Origin: Augochlora pura
Taxonomy: Eukaryota; Arthropoda; Insecta; Hymenoptera; Halictidae
Assembly (NCBI RefSeq): GCF_028453695.1
Contig: NC_135773.1
Span: forward strand, 2,666,001-2,730,000
Direction: 5' to 3'
DNA length: 64,000 nucleotides
The notes beneath the pieces are model-generated. The model ran no database searches. It was given only the letters and a program-made list of their open reading frames with translations, and was not told the origin of the DNA. Below, piece by piece: positions 49,801 to 62,164 of the stretch (the first letter of the stretch is position 1; each line of letters begins with the position of its first letter). The position numbers and the translations under genes were made by a program.

Positions 49801-50623
49801 TTTCTGCTATCTATCCCAATGTAGCGAAATAGGGCTGCGTTTTAATACTAAACCAACTAAGTCGGTCAACATGACCGATTCCACACTTTTTCTTATAAAA
49901 TTGTTTAGATTATAAAGTCTGTTACGTACAAAATTATTAAATGGATATCACGATTGAAGCATAAATTATAATAGAAATGGCAAAAAGTTGAAATAAATCC
50001 AGTCTTGCTATTCTTCTAAAGCAAAACGCGTAGCCACTGTTCGAGCTGGGTTAGGTTTAGTGTTAACCCTTTGCACTCGAAGCCATTTCAACTGCAAGTC
50101 TGAAATAATTTTTCTAGCTGCTAATATTTCCATTTCATATAAAAAAATTAATTCTATGCATATGAAATTGGGTCTCGTGACTCATATAACAGTTGCGCTT
50201 TCAACAATTTTTTAAATCTAAGCTTTTGCGACATCTATCAAAATAATTTTAAAACGTGTTACGACAATTTTAATGGCGCCGCGGAGTCGCCGCTCGAGTG
50301 CAAAGGGTTAAAGGGCGAAAGGTTCGAAAGCGGGGTTCGGAAAATTAATTTCATGGGGTACGACGTACCTTAAACCGGGACCGGTCATGTCAGGACAGCC
50401 TGTCATGGTGCAGAACTCGGATATCGTTCCGTAAACGAGGTTGATGTGATCGAACAGTGCGAGGGTGTGAGAGGCCAGCCACTCGTTGTAGTCGAGGCCA
50501 GGCGGCAGATCGACCAGCATCCTCAGGTCCAGTTCGGGCAGCTGCCTTTCGAGGGCCGCCTCCTCGAGGTACAATTTCGGATCCTCTGTGGTTCCCGCAT
50601 CCTTCTCCTTTCGTCGGGCTTTT
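46823..50623 (-). CDS. Mob2: Mob2, NDR-kinase coactivator (last four coding exons)
   Basis: Minus-strand exons 50369-50623, 48859-48983, 47651-47878 and 46823-46893, all GT-AG with matching phases, encode 225 residues after one split codon. Exon 1 here starts KARRKEKD and is preceded by an acceptor (gttcgtag), so the N-terminal exon or exons are missing and lie further upstream on the minus strand. MOB fold motifs: LPPGLDYNEWLASHT, NLVYGTISEFCTMTGC, TYLWFDEKGKK, APQYIDYVMTF, FPTKYANEFPSSFES, AHIYHCHFRE, HAHLNCVFAHL. The zinc site is complete: Cys-x4-Cys in EFCTMTGC and His-x4-His in HIYHCH. By family, Mob2 binds and regulates the NDR/Tricornered kinases (wing-hair, dendrite and neuromuscular morphogenesis). 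The tail is a short Ser/Thr-rich end. An assembly gap lies in the intron between 47878 and 48859. Confidence 0.93.
48462..48561. other. Assembly gap (100 N)
   Basis: Run of 100 N in a Mob2 intron, directly followed by a C homopolymer. No known Mob2 coding sequence needs to be inside it, since exon phases on either side agree. Confidence 0.99.
48562..48585. repeat. C24 homopolymer at gap edge
   Basis: Twenty-four C in a row at the right edge of the gap. Likely the reason for the gap; the true length is uncertain. Confidence 0.9.
50063..50311. mobile_element. TTAA-type MITE (CCCTTTGCACTCGA ends) next to a Mob2 exon
   Basis: Left end TTAACCCTTTGCACTCGA and right end TCGAGTGCAAAGGGTTAA are perfect 18-bp inverted repeats including TTAA at both edges. 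249 bp, noncoding. Internal GGGTCTCGTGACTC is the family hairpin. It lies in the Mob2 intron, ending 57 bp from the exon boundary at 50369. The perfect ends suggest it is the youngest copy here. Confidence 0.8.
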
Positions 50624-51972
50624 CTACGAACAGCGGTAAAATCGCTCGTTTAGTCCCTTGCCACCGTCGCCGGCTCACCTTCTCTTTTCTTTTTTCTTTT
50701 TTTTTTTATTCCGTTGGTTGCTGCTCTAGAAACGCTGGCTCTCAAGCGACAAAGCGAATCATTCGCAGAATGCGATCGTGGATATGCCGAGTACGAGAGA
50801 CATGTTCGTGCTTGCCCTAACCGTTTCACCCCCGCCCACCTCTTCCCTTTACCGAAAAAATGCGTGTCGCTGTAGTGTCGGCGCGGGGCTAAGTATACTT
50901 TGATGTCTGTTGCACAAATTTTTCGATGCGCTCGTGTCAAATATTTTTCACGTCGGCATTTATGTTTTAGGTTAAGTGTTTAACGTCGACTATTTCTTAA
51001 CAATAACAATTTACCATATTCGGTATAGGAACATGGTTACTGCTCTACCATAATGGAAGACTATTGAACCAGGAAGTTATATTTTGCTGTTTATTGTACA
51101 AATTTTGACTTGCTAATTTATTAAGAATTGAAATCAATGTTCGTACATATGGTAGAGATACATAAAATACATCGATGTTTTACTAAATGTTGAACCGTAA
51201 TAATCAACCCTTTCCGTTATAGAAAAATGTGAAAGATTGCTTAATGAAAAAGATAACTTTTGGATTTTATTGTAGAAATTTTAACTTGTTGTTTTCTTAA
51301 CAAATTGCATAAATATGTCGGTGCTTTAAAAAATGTTTAACAACAGTAAATGACAGTAACCTCTTCAATATAGAAAAATGGCAACCATTGTTACAACGAA
51401 TGATAATGAATGGGCAAAAATATCTTTCGCCGTTATCTTGATTGTAATTGCTATTCTTTTTGTTTATTATCGGTTGAAATCAAGGTTCGCGTCGAGCAGC
51501 GTAAAATACGAGCCCAGTTTATCAGAGCCAGAAAACGCATAAACATCTTGTTAGCGGATAACCGATGGCTGTTGGATCGGTCCCGGTCTTTTGGGATTGC
51601 TGTTCGGCCGAGGGACACATCGCGTCTCGTTTATGTTTGTAATGGCGCGGGCACGTAGCGCGAAACTTCTTGATTGGACCAAGCAATCACGTATCCGGCT
51701 AATTACCGGCTCCGCGTCGCGCCCGAGCTCGACAAAGCTGAGGAAGTTCGAGGGCTGTCCCAGCCGAAATCAATGGAAAGAACAAACTTCGAGGATCGCT
51801 GCGCTGATTCCGAATCCGGTCTACCTGAATGACTTCGGCATCGCGAATCAGTCCTCTGATTTCAGTCACGTAGGAATCGCACACCCCGCTAAGACACGCG
51901 AAACTGTTCAATCCTGCTTTTATACCGCGTCTACGGAGCGCTAAAAATAATTGGCACGTTGAATCACTCCAA

Positions 51973-52302
51973 TTAACCCCTTCCCGTAGTTTAGCGAGTC
52001 AGACTCGCGATGATGATTTTTGCCCAAACATGAATATCGCGAGTCAGACTCGCGAACAGTTACTTGGGCCAAACATAAACATCGCGAGTCAGGCTCGGGA
52101 ACAGATACTTGGGCCAAACATAAACATCGCGAGTCTGTGTCGCGACACATACTTGGGTCAAATGTAAACATAACAAGCCGAGCTCGCGGACTGATTTTTT
52201 GACCGTTACGCTCGACACATCAGTCTGGTCCGTTTAGCGCGCGTTGATGCGGACCGCTCGGGCCCGAGTTTCGTCGAGCTAAATGGCACGGGAAGGGGAT
52301 AA
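51973..52302. mobile_element. TTAA-type MITE carrying a tandem array
   Basis: Left end TTAACCCCTTCCCGTAGTTT; right end read inwards GTTATCCCCTTCCCGTGCCA. The central 12 bases match exactly, and the right TTAA has drifted to ATAA. 330 bp. Just inside the left end is the palindrome GCGAGTCAGACTCGC, which is repeated as a tandem array (51992-52185). Confidence 0.65.
51992..52185. repeat. 45-bp tandem array of hairpin units
   Basis: Units start at about 51992, 52037, 52082, 52127 and 52171, i.e. 45, 45, 45 and 44 bp apart. Each begins with TCGCGAGTCAGACTCGCGA (a perfect 19-base palindrome in the second unit) or a variant, followed by a spacer around ACTTGGGCCAAACATAAACA. Later units have decayed palindromes. 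The array is inside the MITE at 51973-52302. Confidence 0.85.
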
Positions 52303-54309
52303 CCTCTTGCACTGTAACGTGCCGAGCTTCGCGACGAAGATTTCATACATAATCTGGCAAATATGAATGTAATTCGTCTTCTCAAAACAAATTTACTGGA
52401 AACTTCCCTCAGAAAACTATTTTCGTAATCTCGATAGAAATAAAACAATAAATTTGACACAGATCATTCGTAATTAATAATATTAACAATTTATCGACCG
52501 TCGTAAAAATTTTCGTTTCAATTCTAATTTTATTTATCTTATTAATCGCGAAAGGTATTTAATATTTAAAATTGTATATAATAATATTGAAGCTTGTAGT
52601 ACAATTTAACACAATTATCTCAATAATAGATAACAAATTAAGGGTTACTAGGGCAACCGATTTACAGGCTACTGACCGGGGGTATAAGCCGATTTATAGG
52701 CTATCGGTCGATAAAATGTTAAGTTTAGCCTAAATGATGCATAAATATGCAACAGATATGGCAATTTTTATACCGCTTTGTACGAAAGTATTCTCGTATC
52801 GAAAAATATTTGTATATCGTAGATTATTGAATTGCGTCGATTTCGCGAGTGCTTCCAATGCGATAGAAATCTATTAAAATAACGAGCAACGGTTTGCAAG
52901 GCATCGTAAGAACCGTTCGAACTTCTCGTGGAAAATAGGCTCCGTCCGCAGCGCAATCGAATCGACTTCCGCCTACACGGAGCGCATCGATTGCACCGCC
53001 GAGCCGCGCGACACATTATTCACGATGCAAACAGTCCGGCGAACGTATCGCCGGCCGATTCTCTATCTTTGATTACAGGATCGCGTAACACGTGACTCCG
53101 ACCTGAAATTACATCCCATTGATTTCGGCGTAAACTGGCGTCTAATTATCGAGCAGAAACTCCCGGCCGTGATTCGTCCGCGGTGAATCGATCGATTCTA
53201 TTCGCGGAGAACGGGACAAGCTCCGGGAACAGATAAAATAGTCTACGACCTCAACACCGACACGGTTGTCCCCTCGCGTGTATGCGCGCGGATTCATTCA
53301 TTAAACAAATTCAAACGCATAAACGTGAACGTCGGTCGCACTCGCGCGCCGATGCTCATCCTCGATCGGAGGAACAATAAAATGTCTTTTCATTATTATT
53401 TCGCCGGACAAGACCGGGAATTTATTTGACGCCGATACGGTCCGCAATCTGGGTCGTTCGCGAGCCACTCGTGTTGCCGGTCGAAACCAATGCTGGGCGA
53501 ATTTTATTTGGATCAACGAGTACAATACATAAAGCATTAAGTGGCGATTTTATTCATCCGTTCGGTCGAACAAATTTTTACTCCAATGGAAAAATTATTC
53601 TTTGCCGTGTAGCAATTTCATTTTGTCCGAACATTTTAATCGAACAGCTTTCGAACGAAAGTTTAGTGGCGAAAATTCGTTCCAATCGTCTCGCTCGATA
53701 ATAGCGGTTGACTTCGGGACGAGTACAAAATGGCGGATTTTAGCATTACGCGAATATGATTATATCAATTTCTTTTAACTTTCGTCAAGTTATTGATACA
53801 ACAGTATAACACGACGAGTCGAGGTTCGATCGTGGTCCTTTCATCGTTATTAGTCCGAGTAATCGAAAATCTAAATAATAGGAAGCGAGAAAGATTTAGT
53901 TCGGTTAACCGAGGTTCTACTGTTATTAGAAAGATATGAAAACAGATAAAGGTATAATAATAGTAATTTGACAATTTACAACGAAATTATATACCGCGCT
54001 CGGATATCAGCTATTTTAGATTTACATTTTGCACGTGCACGTGGCTCGATCAAAATCTTCGTTTTTATTTAAGGATTTCCTGAATCGCGAACGTATCCGA
54101 CTTTCAAGAGCCCACCAGCCAGGCTCGTGTGTGCAAGTTTTACGAGTTCCAGATGCAATGGAACATGTTCGCGTGGAACGCGAACGTTTTCGAGGTCCGG
54201 CCTGAATTTTCCCCCGCGGTAAATTAGGTCTGCGAGAGAGAGGGGGGGAGAGAGAGGGGTGGCGGAAAGGGGGTTCCCGTTTTTCCGTGATACAGTTCGC
54301 AAAACGCCT

Positions 54310-54334
54310 CGCCCCGCCCCGCCCCGCCCCGCCC
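54310..54334. repeat. (CCCCG)n tract
   Basis: About five CCCCG units, directly preceded by a GA/GGGG-rich segment (54236-54260). A G-quadruplex is possible on the minus strand. No gene role evident. Confidence 0.75.
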
Positions 54335-54765
54335 TTACCCGTTCCGCCGCGAATCTCGCCCGCTGGAAACTTGCTAATTACGAGACACCCGAGCGGACAG
54401 GCCAAGAGACGATGCACTTGTCTCCGCCCGGCCGCCTAGAGCATGCCGAAACATTTTCCAGCGAGTTTGCACGGGGCCACCCGCGATCACGGCGACCCTT
54501 TATGCGGCTGCCGTCCCTCTTCAGCTTGGTCCACTTAGCGGAGCCCCTAAATGTTTCTTTCTACAGCATCTCGCAAATTTTCGTCTGCAAACTCGCGATC
54601 GCTTTCGCGACACTGTTTAAAACTTTTAAATATTTCGCATGAACTCCGTTCATCGGTATTTCATTTTTATTGCTAATTTATTTGTCGTGTGAGTCGATTT
54701 TTGGTACAGTTTCCGAGACACATTTTTGAGATTTATTTTAAAGAATCAATTTGAACACACATTTT

Positions 54766-55045
54766 GAAGACCCATTTTTAAGGCGTATTTTTAAGGCGTA
54801 TTTTGGGGATACATTTTTAAGACGAATTTCGATGGCGCATTTCTAAAACCAATTTTTAAGACCAAGTCTGAAGACATATTTTGCAGACCAATTTTGAAGA
54901 CCCATTTTTAAGGCGTATTTTTAAGGCGTATTTTTAAGGCGTATTTTGGAGATACATTTTTAAGACGAATTTCGATGGCGCATTTCTAAAACCAATTTTT
55001 AAAAGACCAAGTCTGAAGACATATTTTGCAGACCAATTTTGAAAA
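54766..55045. repeat. Tandem duplication of about 130 bp with internal short repeats
   Basis: A segment beginning TTTGAAGACCCATTTTTAAG is repeated from about 54892. Each copy contains AAGGCGTATTTTT units, and the second has one extra unit. Both share AGACGAATTTCGATGGCGCA. Recent local duplication of an AT-rich minisatellite. Confidence 0.8.
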
Positions 55046-55770
55046 TCAGTCTTTGCGACTAAAATTGACGACTTTAAAGACCTATATTGACTTTCAATTG
55101 TTCTGTACATAATTATTATTTTTTGCATAAAGAACCGCAGACGAATATTTATTCTACATTCAACGTAACGAATATTCTAGTTTACGTAAGGAATCATTTC
55201 CTTTTCCAATTTTGATAAAAGAATTCCCGGCAAGAGAGGAATTTATGAAAAAAAGAAAAAATAAGGTTTCGCATGAAGATCCGGTGTAGTCTAATGATTA
55301 GCAACGCAAGCTCCGTAGTTCCGCTCGAAAAGCCAATTGCAAAATAAAACAGCCGGTGATCTGATCATCGACGTAGAAGGAAACGCTGTGCGACCGGTAC
55401 AATTTGTCAAATTACCCCCGGCAATCAAATTGCAGAAGACTATAACGAGGCGAGCGTGTGTTTCTCTCCGGGCACACGTGGCTCCGGAAAACGCGTCGCA
55501 AACGTCCCAATTCGGAACCGCGCGGAGTCGTAATCGCTAGACACCGAGGGGTCGTTTAGCTAGATATTTAACCCGTAGAATGGTCGATCAATTTTGCGAA
55601 ACGCGGTCGGCTGATTACGGTTCGCAGAGAGACAGATGAAGAAGAGAGTGGACGCGAAAATGCGGTAACACGGCCGCGCGGGAACATATTGCCCGGCGGC
55701 GGTATTAGCGATACCAGGCTAATGAGCTTGAACGTGTTCCAAAATTCGCGGGGTAGCGCCGAGGGAGGCT

Positions 55771-55791
55771 GGGGGGGGGGGGGGGGGGGGG
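55771..55791. repeat. G21 homopolymer
   Basis: Twenty-one G in a row, the mirror of the C run at 48562. Able to form G-quadruplex; length uncertain. Confidence 0.9.
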
Positions 55792-57566
55792 AGGGCACGG
55801 GAAAATCTCGGCGAGGCCGAGCAAAGTAAACTGCATTTAGGCCAGGTCGTAATGCCTTCGTCCCCCGAAACGAGATTACTTTTTTTTTCTTTTCTTTTCG
55901 AAGGCAACGTAATTTGTTTCTCATCGACGAGCGGTTTTAGGTTCCAGCTATTGCGGACCGCCGCCGGCTATCGGAAAACGTCTACGCTCGTTTATTCATC
56001 CGTCTGTTTCCGGTCTGCTGCGAACGCAAGTTCGTTAACCCTTCCACGCCTCGCAGAAATAGTTCGCACTTCGGCATTGGTGACTGTCGATCGATTTGTT
56101 GCTTAGGCGTTCCAGTTACCGTTCCGCAGTCGCTGTAATGCCCTTGCGGTGACGATATATCTTTTCCCGGTTATATCGCGGCATTTCGGAAGGATTTGTC
56201 CAGGGATTAACAAAGTAGAGAATTTGAACTTTAAGACGGGACCAAGTAGGTTGACTCGCGATTTTATTTCGCTGAGTTGTACCGACGCGAAAGCGAAGTG
56301 TCCCGCGATTTTATCGACTCTTTAACGGAAGCGAAGAACGCAAAGATTGAAAAACACATTTGCCAATTTGTGCAACTCTGTTCAGTAGTTTGGATACTAA
56401 CTCCGAAACCAACACGATTGTCTAAGGATACTGCCGTATTATTTTTGATACGTTGCCATTAATAAATGAAGGAATACATTAAAAGCAACACACTATCGTT
56501 TGAAGTTAACGTAAAGACATTTTGTTTTGCATAAAAATCCGCAATCTAATAACCGCGTAAAATGCATAAGTGAGAACAGAAAATTGTATCCTCCTTAATT
56601 ATCATACAATTTCACAGCGATACACTGATTTTTATTTTAGCTTAACATTTTACATAAAAATCACAATTTTCAGAAAATTTCTAAGGGTTAAAATAGGCAA
56701 TTTCTTATCCTGTTAGAAAATCGTAGGATCAATTTTGAGGTCGGATCATAAAGACTCCGTCGTCACCGTGCACTGTTCATCGAAATGTCAAGAAATTTTG
56801 TTCGCGTAAAAATTCGCCATCGATCGAACAATTGTTCGTCGATCGGCCGCGCGAGAAGCGAAGTACGTATCGCGGAAAGAGAACGTTGCTTTCGCGGAAA
56901 GAGCCACGGTCTGGCGATAAGTCGGATGCAACCTAGAATCGAGCAAGGTTCGCCGGGACGCTTTGCATAACGACGACGACGACGTCGGCGACGGTCGGAT
57001 AGTTCAGCGGGACTTCTTGCGGAGGAGACCGGTAAATTAGGATAACGACGTACACGCTGATAACGGAACACGGGGAAATTCTGATCTCCGCCGGAAGACT
57101 GGAATAAATTGACGGTGAAAAATTTGACGAGAATATAATATATGTATACATGTATACATATGATATAATTATACAGTATATTATAACCGTTAGCCGCAGT
57201 TTTAATCACGGTATACGAATATCTGTTTATTAACGTCGCGGTCGCGTGATTTTTTCCCGCTTCGCGCCAGGAGAGGAAAGAAAGGAGGCGACAACGACTG
57301 CGGACATGATTTAATTAAAATTCGCAGACCCTCGCGTTCCGACGCTATTATCTCGTCGGTGCACCGAGAACCCGCGATTATAATATGCAGGATTATTTTC
57401 CATTTTTATTCGATCGAATTGATTTTTAAACATTGATCTTGTCTGCGAAAGTGTAACAAAATAATCGTGTCTTCGTACCGTGAACAACTTTGTAAACTGT
57501 AAGAAATGGTAGCATTAATTTCACAGAAAACGATAGTCTATTAATAGCACAGTATTTCAAAGAATA

Positions 57567-57817
57567 TTAACCACTTGCCGTACTATTTTCTTTACAATTA
57601 TTACGATTAGAATTTTGTCCACCGCACTAATTTCTTCGAAGAAAAAGGAATTTTATATTTATTATTTTCTTACGTCTACTTTAATATTTCAATATCGCTA
57701 ACAAGAGAATAATATTTAATTCCTGCTTAAAAGAAAGGATAAACATTTTTACCTAACATCTTATTGTTATAAATCTCCATCGCGAGTCTAACTCGTTAAA
57801 GTACGTCAAGAGGTTAA
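57567..57817. mobile_element. TTAA-type MITE (CTTGCCGTACT ends)
   Basis: Left end TTAACCACTTGCCGTACT; right end read inwards TTAACCTCTTGACGTACT; two mismatches in 18 bp, TTAA at both edges. The hairpin-like CGCGAGTCTAACTCG is just inside the right end, resembling the unit amplified at 51992-52185. 251 bp, noncoding. Confidence 0.7.
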
Positions 57818-60214
57818 TACGTTAACCGTTCGAACGATCGTTTGAATCGTTTCGAACAGTGAAGACAAGATCTAATATACTGTTTATATTATTCGTATTT
57901 TTTCTATCAACGAGAGAGAAGAATTTTTCGTCACGTAAAAAGATGCGAGGGGTTTATCGAGGACGTCGCCGTAGGAGAATCTAATCCAGCGAACGGTGGT
58001 AAAAGAACGTTTCGCGAGTCGTTTTACAGGTTGGTTGTGGAATCAGTCAACGTCGGAAGAATGGTTCGTGTCCCGCATAGTAATCGCGTCTCGCGAACAA
58101 CCCCGAGAACTCGACTAATCGCGTCGTGTACAGAACATTTCGTCTTTAATCGAGTGGCACGCCGCGCCGGCTTGCTAATCAGATTAACGAATTATCGGAT
58201 TTGCACGATCGAACGAACAGGACCCGAACCCTGCTCGACTCGCTTTTAATCTATCGCCGTGCCGCAACCGTCGGACGTTCCTCTGTTTCCATTCCTTGTC
58301 TTCCGTGTTCCCACGTCTTTCACCGGCGAAAGTTAATTGATTAAAGTTCCTTTATTCCCGCCATAATTCGATCGGCCGCCCGACAATACGGAGTTTCTCT
58401 GGTAAACGGTTCCCAGAATGAGAACGGGGCCGAGTACGTACACTGATTTCCCGTCTACTGATTAGTCGAATTTACAAGAACTTCCATTTTGTCGAGTTGA
58501 ATGTCTTCGCATCTATAAATAGATGAATAATTAGAAGTGAATAAGTAGAAATGAATAATTAGATATTATTTGAAAAGATATCTCCGACTTTTTTTTAATC
58601 GAAAAGTCTTAACTTTTGTACTTCAGTGCGCATAAGAAGGGTAAAAGAACAATCAATTGCAACAAAAATGGGACAAATAGAAATTGCTTTCTTCCTTAAG
58701 CGATGCATGTTTCTATATTCTTGTAATGTTCTCGTCATTTTAACTTTCGCCCAGTCGTGTTTCAATTACAAATGTATTAATAATTCTATTTATTATTAGC
58801 GGTTTCTCGATTTTGTTGCGTTAAAACGACACGTCGAAATGACTGTAAGTAATTAAAAAAATTTTTACTGTTAACAATATCCGATTTTTAAATAGAAAAG
58901 ACCTGAATTGCAGCTTGTATCGTAACATCGCGGTTTGATCAATTAGCGGTTCTTTAATTTCACCGTATCAGAGTATCCGCAAACTGATAATTAAAAATGT
59001 TAGTCACGCTCCTTACAAAGTCTCTTTGATACCTCCACTGAAAGGAACATTAACTAATATAAGTACAACGATCCAAGAACACGAAGTCTCGAAGGACGAA
59101 AAATGTTCATGAAGTCGCCACGTTAATTAATCAATTTTGTTCCGACTACAACTTGCGACATCTTTCCTGCCGGTAAATATACCTGTAACGGGAACTATAA
59201 TTAAGTAATTAATTAATGGTCGCGTAGATGTTAATATCGTACGAATTAAATCGTGTCGAAGTTGTATCTTTCAATTAAAAGGAACAACTGATCTGTAAAT
59301 TGATTGTAACGTAAAACGGCCGACACTAAATTCATTTATGTACATCTGTCACAATAATACGGGACGCGACAAACAAAACGATCAATTCGCTAATTAACCT
59401 TGGTCGAAGTATCGCGATTCGATGTTCCTCCGTTATTTTAATGGAATGACAAGCGAGACGACAAGTTGCGTTATAAATTGACTGCGGAACGTCACGTGAC
59501 CGATACGCTTCTCATCCGTCAAACGTAAAGATACCATCGTTCTAAATATTTGCGGAGAATCTCGATAAATTGGTAAATAATTATCAAAGCGTAAACAATA
59601 AGTCTTGATCAATTACTTTATCTTCTTGTGTATCTTCTTTTCTTTTATTGTATTAATCCCCTTCCACTTTCCTTTCTATCTATTAATCTGCTACTTGTGC
59701 GACTTAATGTCTTATTATTGTAACATAGGGACTTGATCCTATTGTTTAAATAAATACATAACAAAATTTGTTTCCGATAGCAATCTTCAATTAAGGAAAC
59801 AAATTATTTCAATAATTATACAAATTACTAAACGAATTAAAGCAAAAACTGACATAAGAATTAATAAATTCTTTCGATAAATTGTAAAGATGCTGAAAGT
59901 TTCTTTTCTCAGATGTTTTATTCGTTATACAACATAGTACGGTGTCTCCTTGTCTTCTAAACAGTGTAATCTGGTATTTATAAACGAAAACGTACAAAGA
60001 AAAGTATTGCTTAATAAAGATATCGTTTCTAAAAGAAGAAGAACAGAGTGATCGTGAAAACCGTCGCGCGAGCCGTTTGTGCACGCGAACCTTGTCGCGC
60101 CGTTCCGAGCAGGTCTTCTCAGAATCCGTCGTTCGTGCTGGAACACCGAGTGCCGGCTAATCAGCTTTCTGCCAGTCAGAGAACGCTCTACGTACGTATG
60201 TATATCGCATGCAA

Positions 60215-60241
60215 TATATAAACGGGAGCCACAAACGTTCA
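60215..60241 (+). promoter_or_regulatory. TATA/initiator-like pair
   Basis: TATATAAA at 60215-60222 and an initiator-like TTCAGCC with A at 60241, 26 bp downstream. Geometry is slightly short for a standard core promoter. No credible coding exon follows within the window, so its role is unclear. Confidence 0.2.
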
Positions 60242-61173
60242 GCCACATCTACGTTCCCGAATGCTCCGGGGAGACCCTTTTGCTAGATAAGCTCATGCGA
60301 CGCACGGGAAAGGAAGCCACCTTATGGCGAAAACTGGCCTGATCGGTCGATCGTTCCTGCAACCGACCCTCGAGAGAGACACGGCGGAGAGGATGTCCCC
60401 CTATGTTTCAGATTTTTCCGACTCTGTTGCGTCCAGCCGTTCGCATCTTGTCGCAATGTTTCGAGCTAATCGATGACTGGATATCATGTATCCTTGAAGC
60501 GAAAATGACTGGATCAAAAACGAAATTGTCGAGACATCAGAAAAATTTGAAAATATTTGTATGTTATATATTTATTTTTATAAAAAAAAACACACATTTT
60601 TCTTTACTATTATGAAGAGTTATTGAAATTGTTTATTAATCATTAAAAAGGAAAATCTCGAAAACATAAATATCTTAAAAAGAAAATCTTAATGTTGTGT
60701 GTTTGTTTCAAATAAAAGAAAAATTTAGCAATTTGTGATATTATAATTAACCTTAAGTTGACTTGGAGTCTCAGTGTCGAAAGTAAATGATAAAAACAAA
60801 TTTTTAAACATTCGTTCGCGTACAAAATTTATTAAAAAAAAACATTGCTGCAAATGCTTACGATTCCTGGGTCGTTTCGAGTATCTATTTATTTTGCGCA
60901 AGCGAACAGCATTTCCATGATCAATTTCCATGACAAATTTAAATACCGAACAAAAAAGGTTAACGTGCAGTTTGCTGATCAATCTGTGCCATTTTCGTAC
61001 CATTTGTCCCGATCTCGCGAGGATTAAATCGCGATCGTTCGGACCGCTGCGTTCTCGATCGACCGTATCACCAGCTTCGACCGGGAATCGCCAACTAAAC
61101 AGCAAGTCACAATCATTCGCCGCTAGGACACTATACTCTCTCCCTAATCGCTAATCTACACTGTTCTAATTAA

Positions 61174-61215
61174 CCTGTTGACCTCGGGTAGGACGAGTTA
61201 ACTCGTCGGCTCTAC
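61174..61215. mobile_element. Possible left end of a TTAA-type element
   Basis: TTAACCTGTTGACCTCGGG is followed by the 14-bp palindrome ACGAGTTAACTCGT, again TTAA plus a GAGT/ACTC hairpin close inside. No right end identified. Confidence 0.35.
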
Positions 61216-61599
61216 GTCCGTCCGCGGTCCTCCGAGCATTCTCCTCTGTATGCACCTAAAGATCTCCTTGCACCTGACTGTACCATAATGATCTGGGATG
61301 ATACGAATTACATCATGCTTATATTTAATCGACGGACAGTTCCTCCTGCTAGTTCGAATCCATCAATTGCACGCGGGACGGCGGCTCTTCAGATATTTCT
61401 GGCTTTGAATAATCCTCGAGAAATTACGCGCCGAATCGTTTTCGTGGAATATGCTCGTTTTTACGAGGCCCATTTCACTTTCGATTTGCCGAAACGCGGG
61501 CGCAGAAAATAAAATTTTATTAATTCCGCCCGATCTAGGTTCTGCTCGATTCGCCAATAAAAACACGATTTCGCTGAAACTTCAACAATTCCATTGCTA

Positions 61600-62021
61600 T
61601 TAGGTTTGTGCATATGAAATGTCGGATTTTTAAGCGAGTATATAAAACTGTATATCTTTTTTCAAAAGCTATTAATTTAATCAAAATGTGCCCCATTTGT
61701 TTCAATACACTTTTCCCAACGCGAGTTTTATTCATAAATGTCTGTCTTCAAGAAATTCTGATTTTTCGGATCAATAAACTGTAGTATGGAATTTCTCAGA
61801 CTGCCTCCATTTACATACTGTTTAGGACACAAAAACTACGCATACGTCGTACAAAACAATTGCGAAATTAAATGAAGTAAAATATAAAATTTTATAAAAT
61901 ATAGATCTTTCGCCAAGCGACTTTCGCTATTTTAAACATTTAGGACAGTTTTTACGGGCTAAATAGTATATAGTATTCATACAGGATAAATAGTATATAG
62001 TATTCATATGCACCAACCTAA
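61600..62021 (-). mobile_element. Internally deleted mariner element
   Basis: Left end TTAGGTTTGTGCATATGAA and right end (read inwards) TTAGGTTGGTGCATATGAA are mariner-type inverted repeats, and the element is flanked by TA on both sides (61598-61599, 62022-62023). Total 422 bp, against about 1.3 kb for a full mariner. On the minus strand, 61677-61721 still encodes the transposase C terminus RWEKCIETNGAHFD followed by a stop. An in-frame stop a few codons upstream shows decay. A short tandem of AAATAGTATATAGTATTCAT lies by the right end. Confidence 0.85.
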
Positions 62022-62164
62022 TAAAATGCACTTTATCGCATAAGATAGAAATACTATAAGCCAGAAGATTTATTTCAGATCTCCAGTGGAAGTGGCATCG
62101 GACGGCGGCGTTCGACGAGCGAGCGTCGCTGTGGACGACGGGTATTGGAGCGCGCAGTATTTTG

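Noticed and set aside
55280..55334. tRNA-like segment TCCGGTGTAGTCTAATGATT
   Set aside because: The first half resembles a tRNA A-box region (GTAGTCTAATGATTAGC), but no acceptor-stem pairing or proper B box (GGTTCGAATCC) follows. At best a decayed tRNA-derived fragment.
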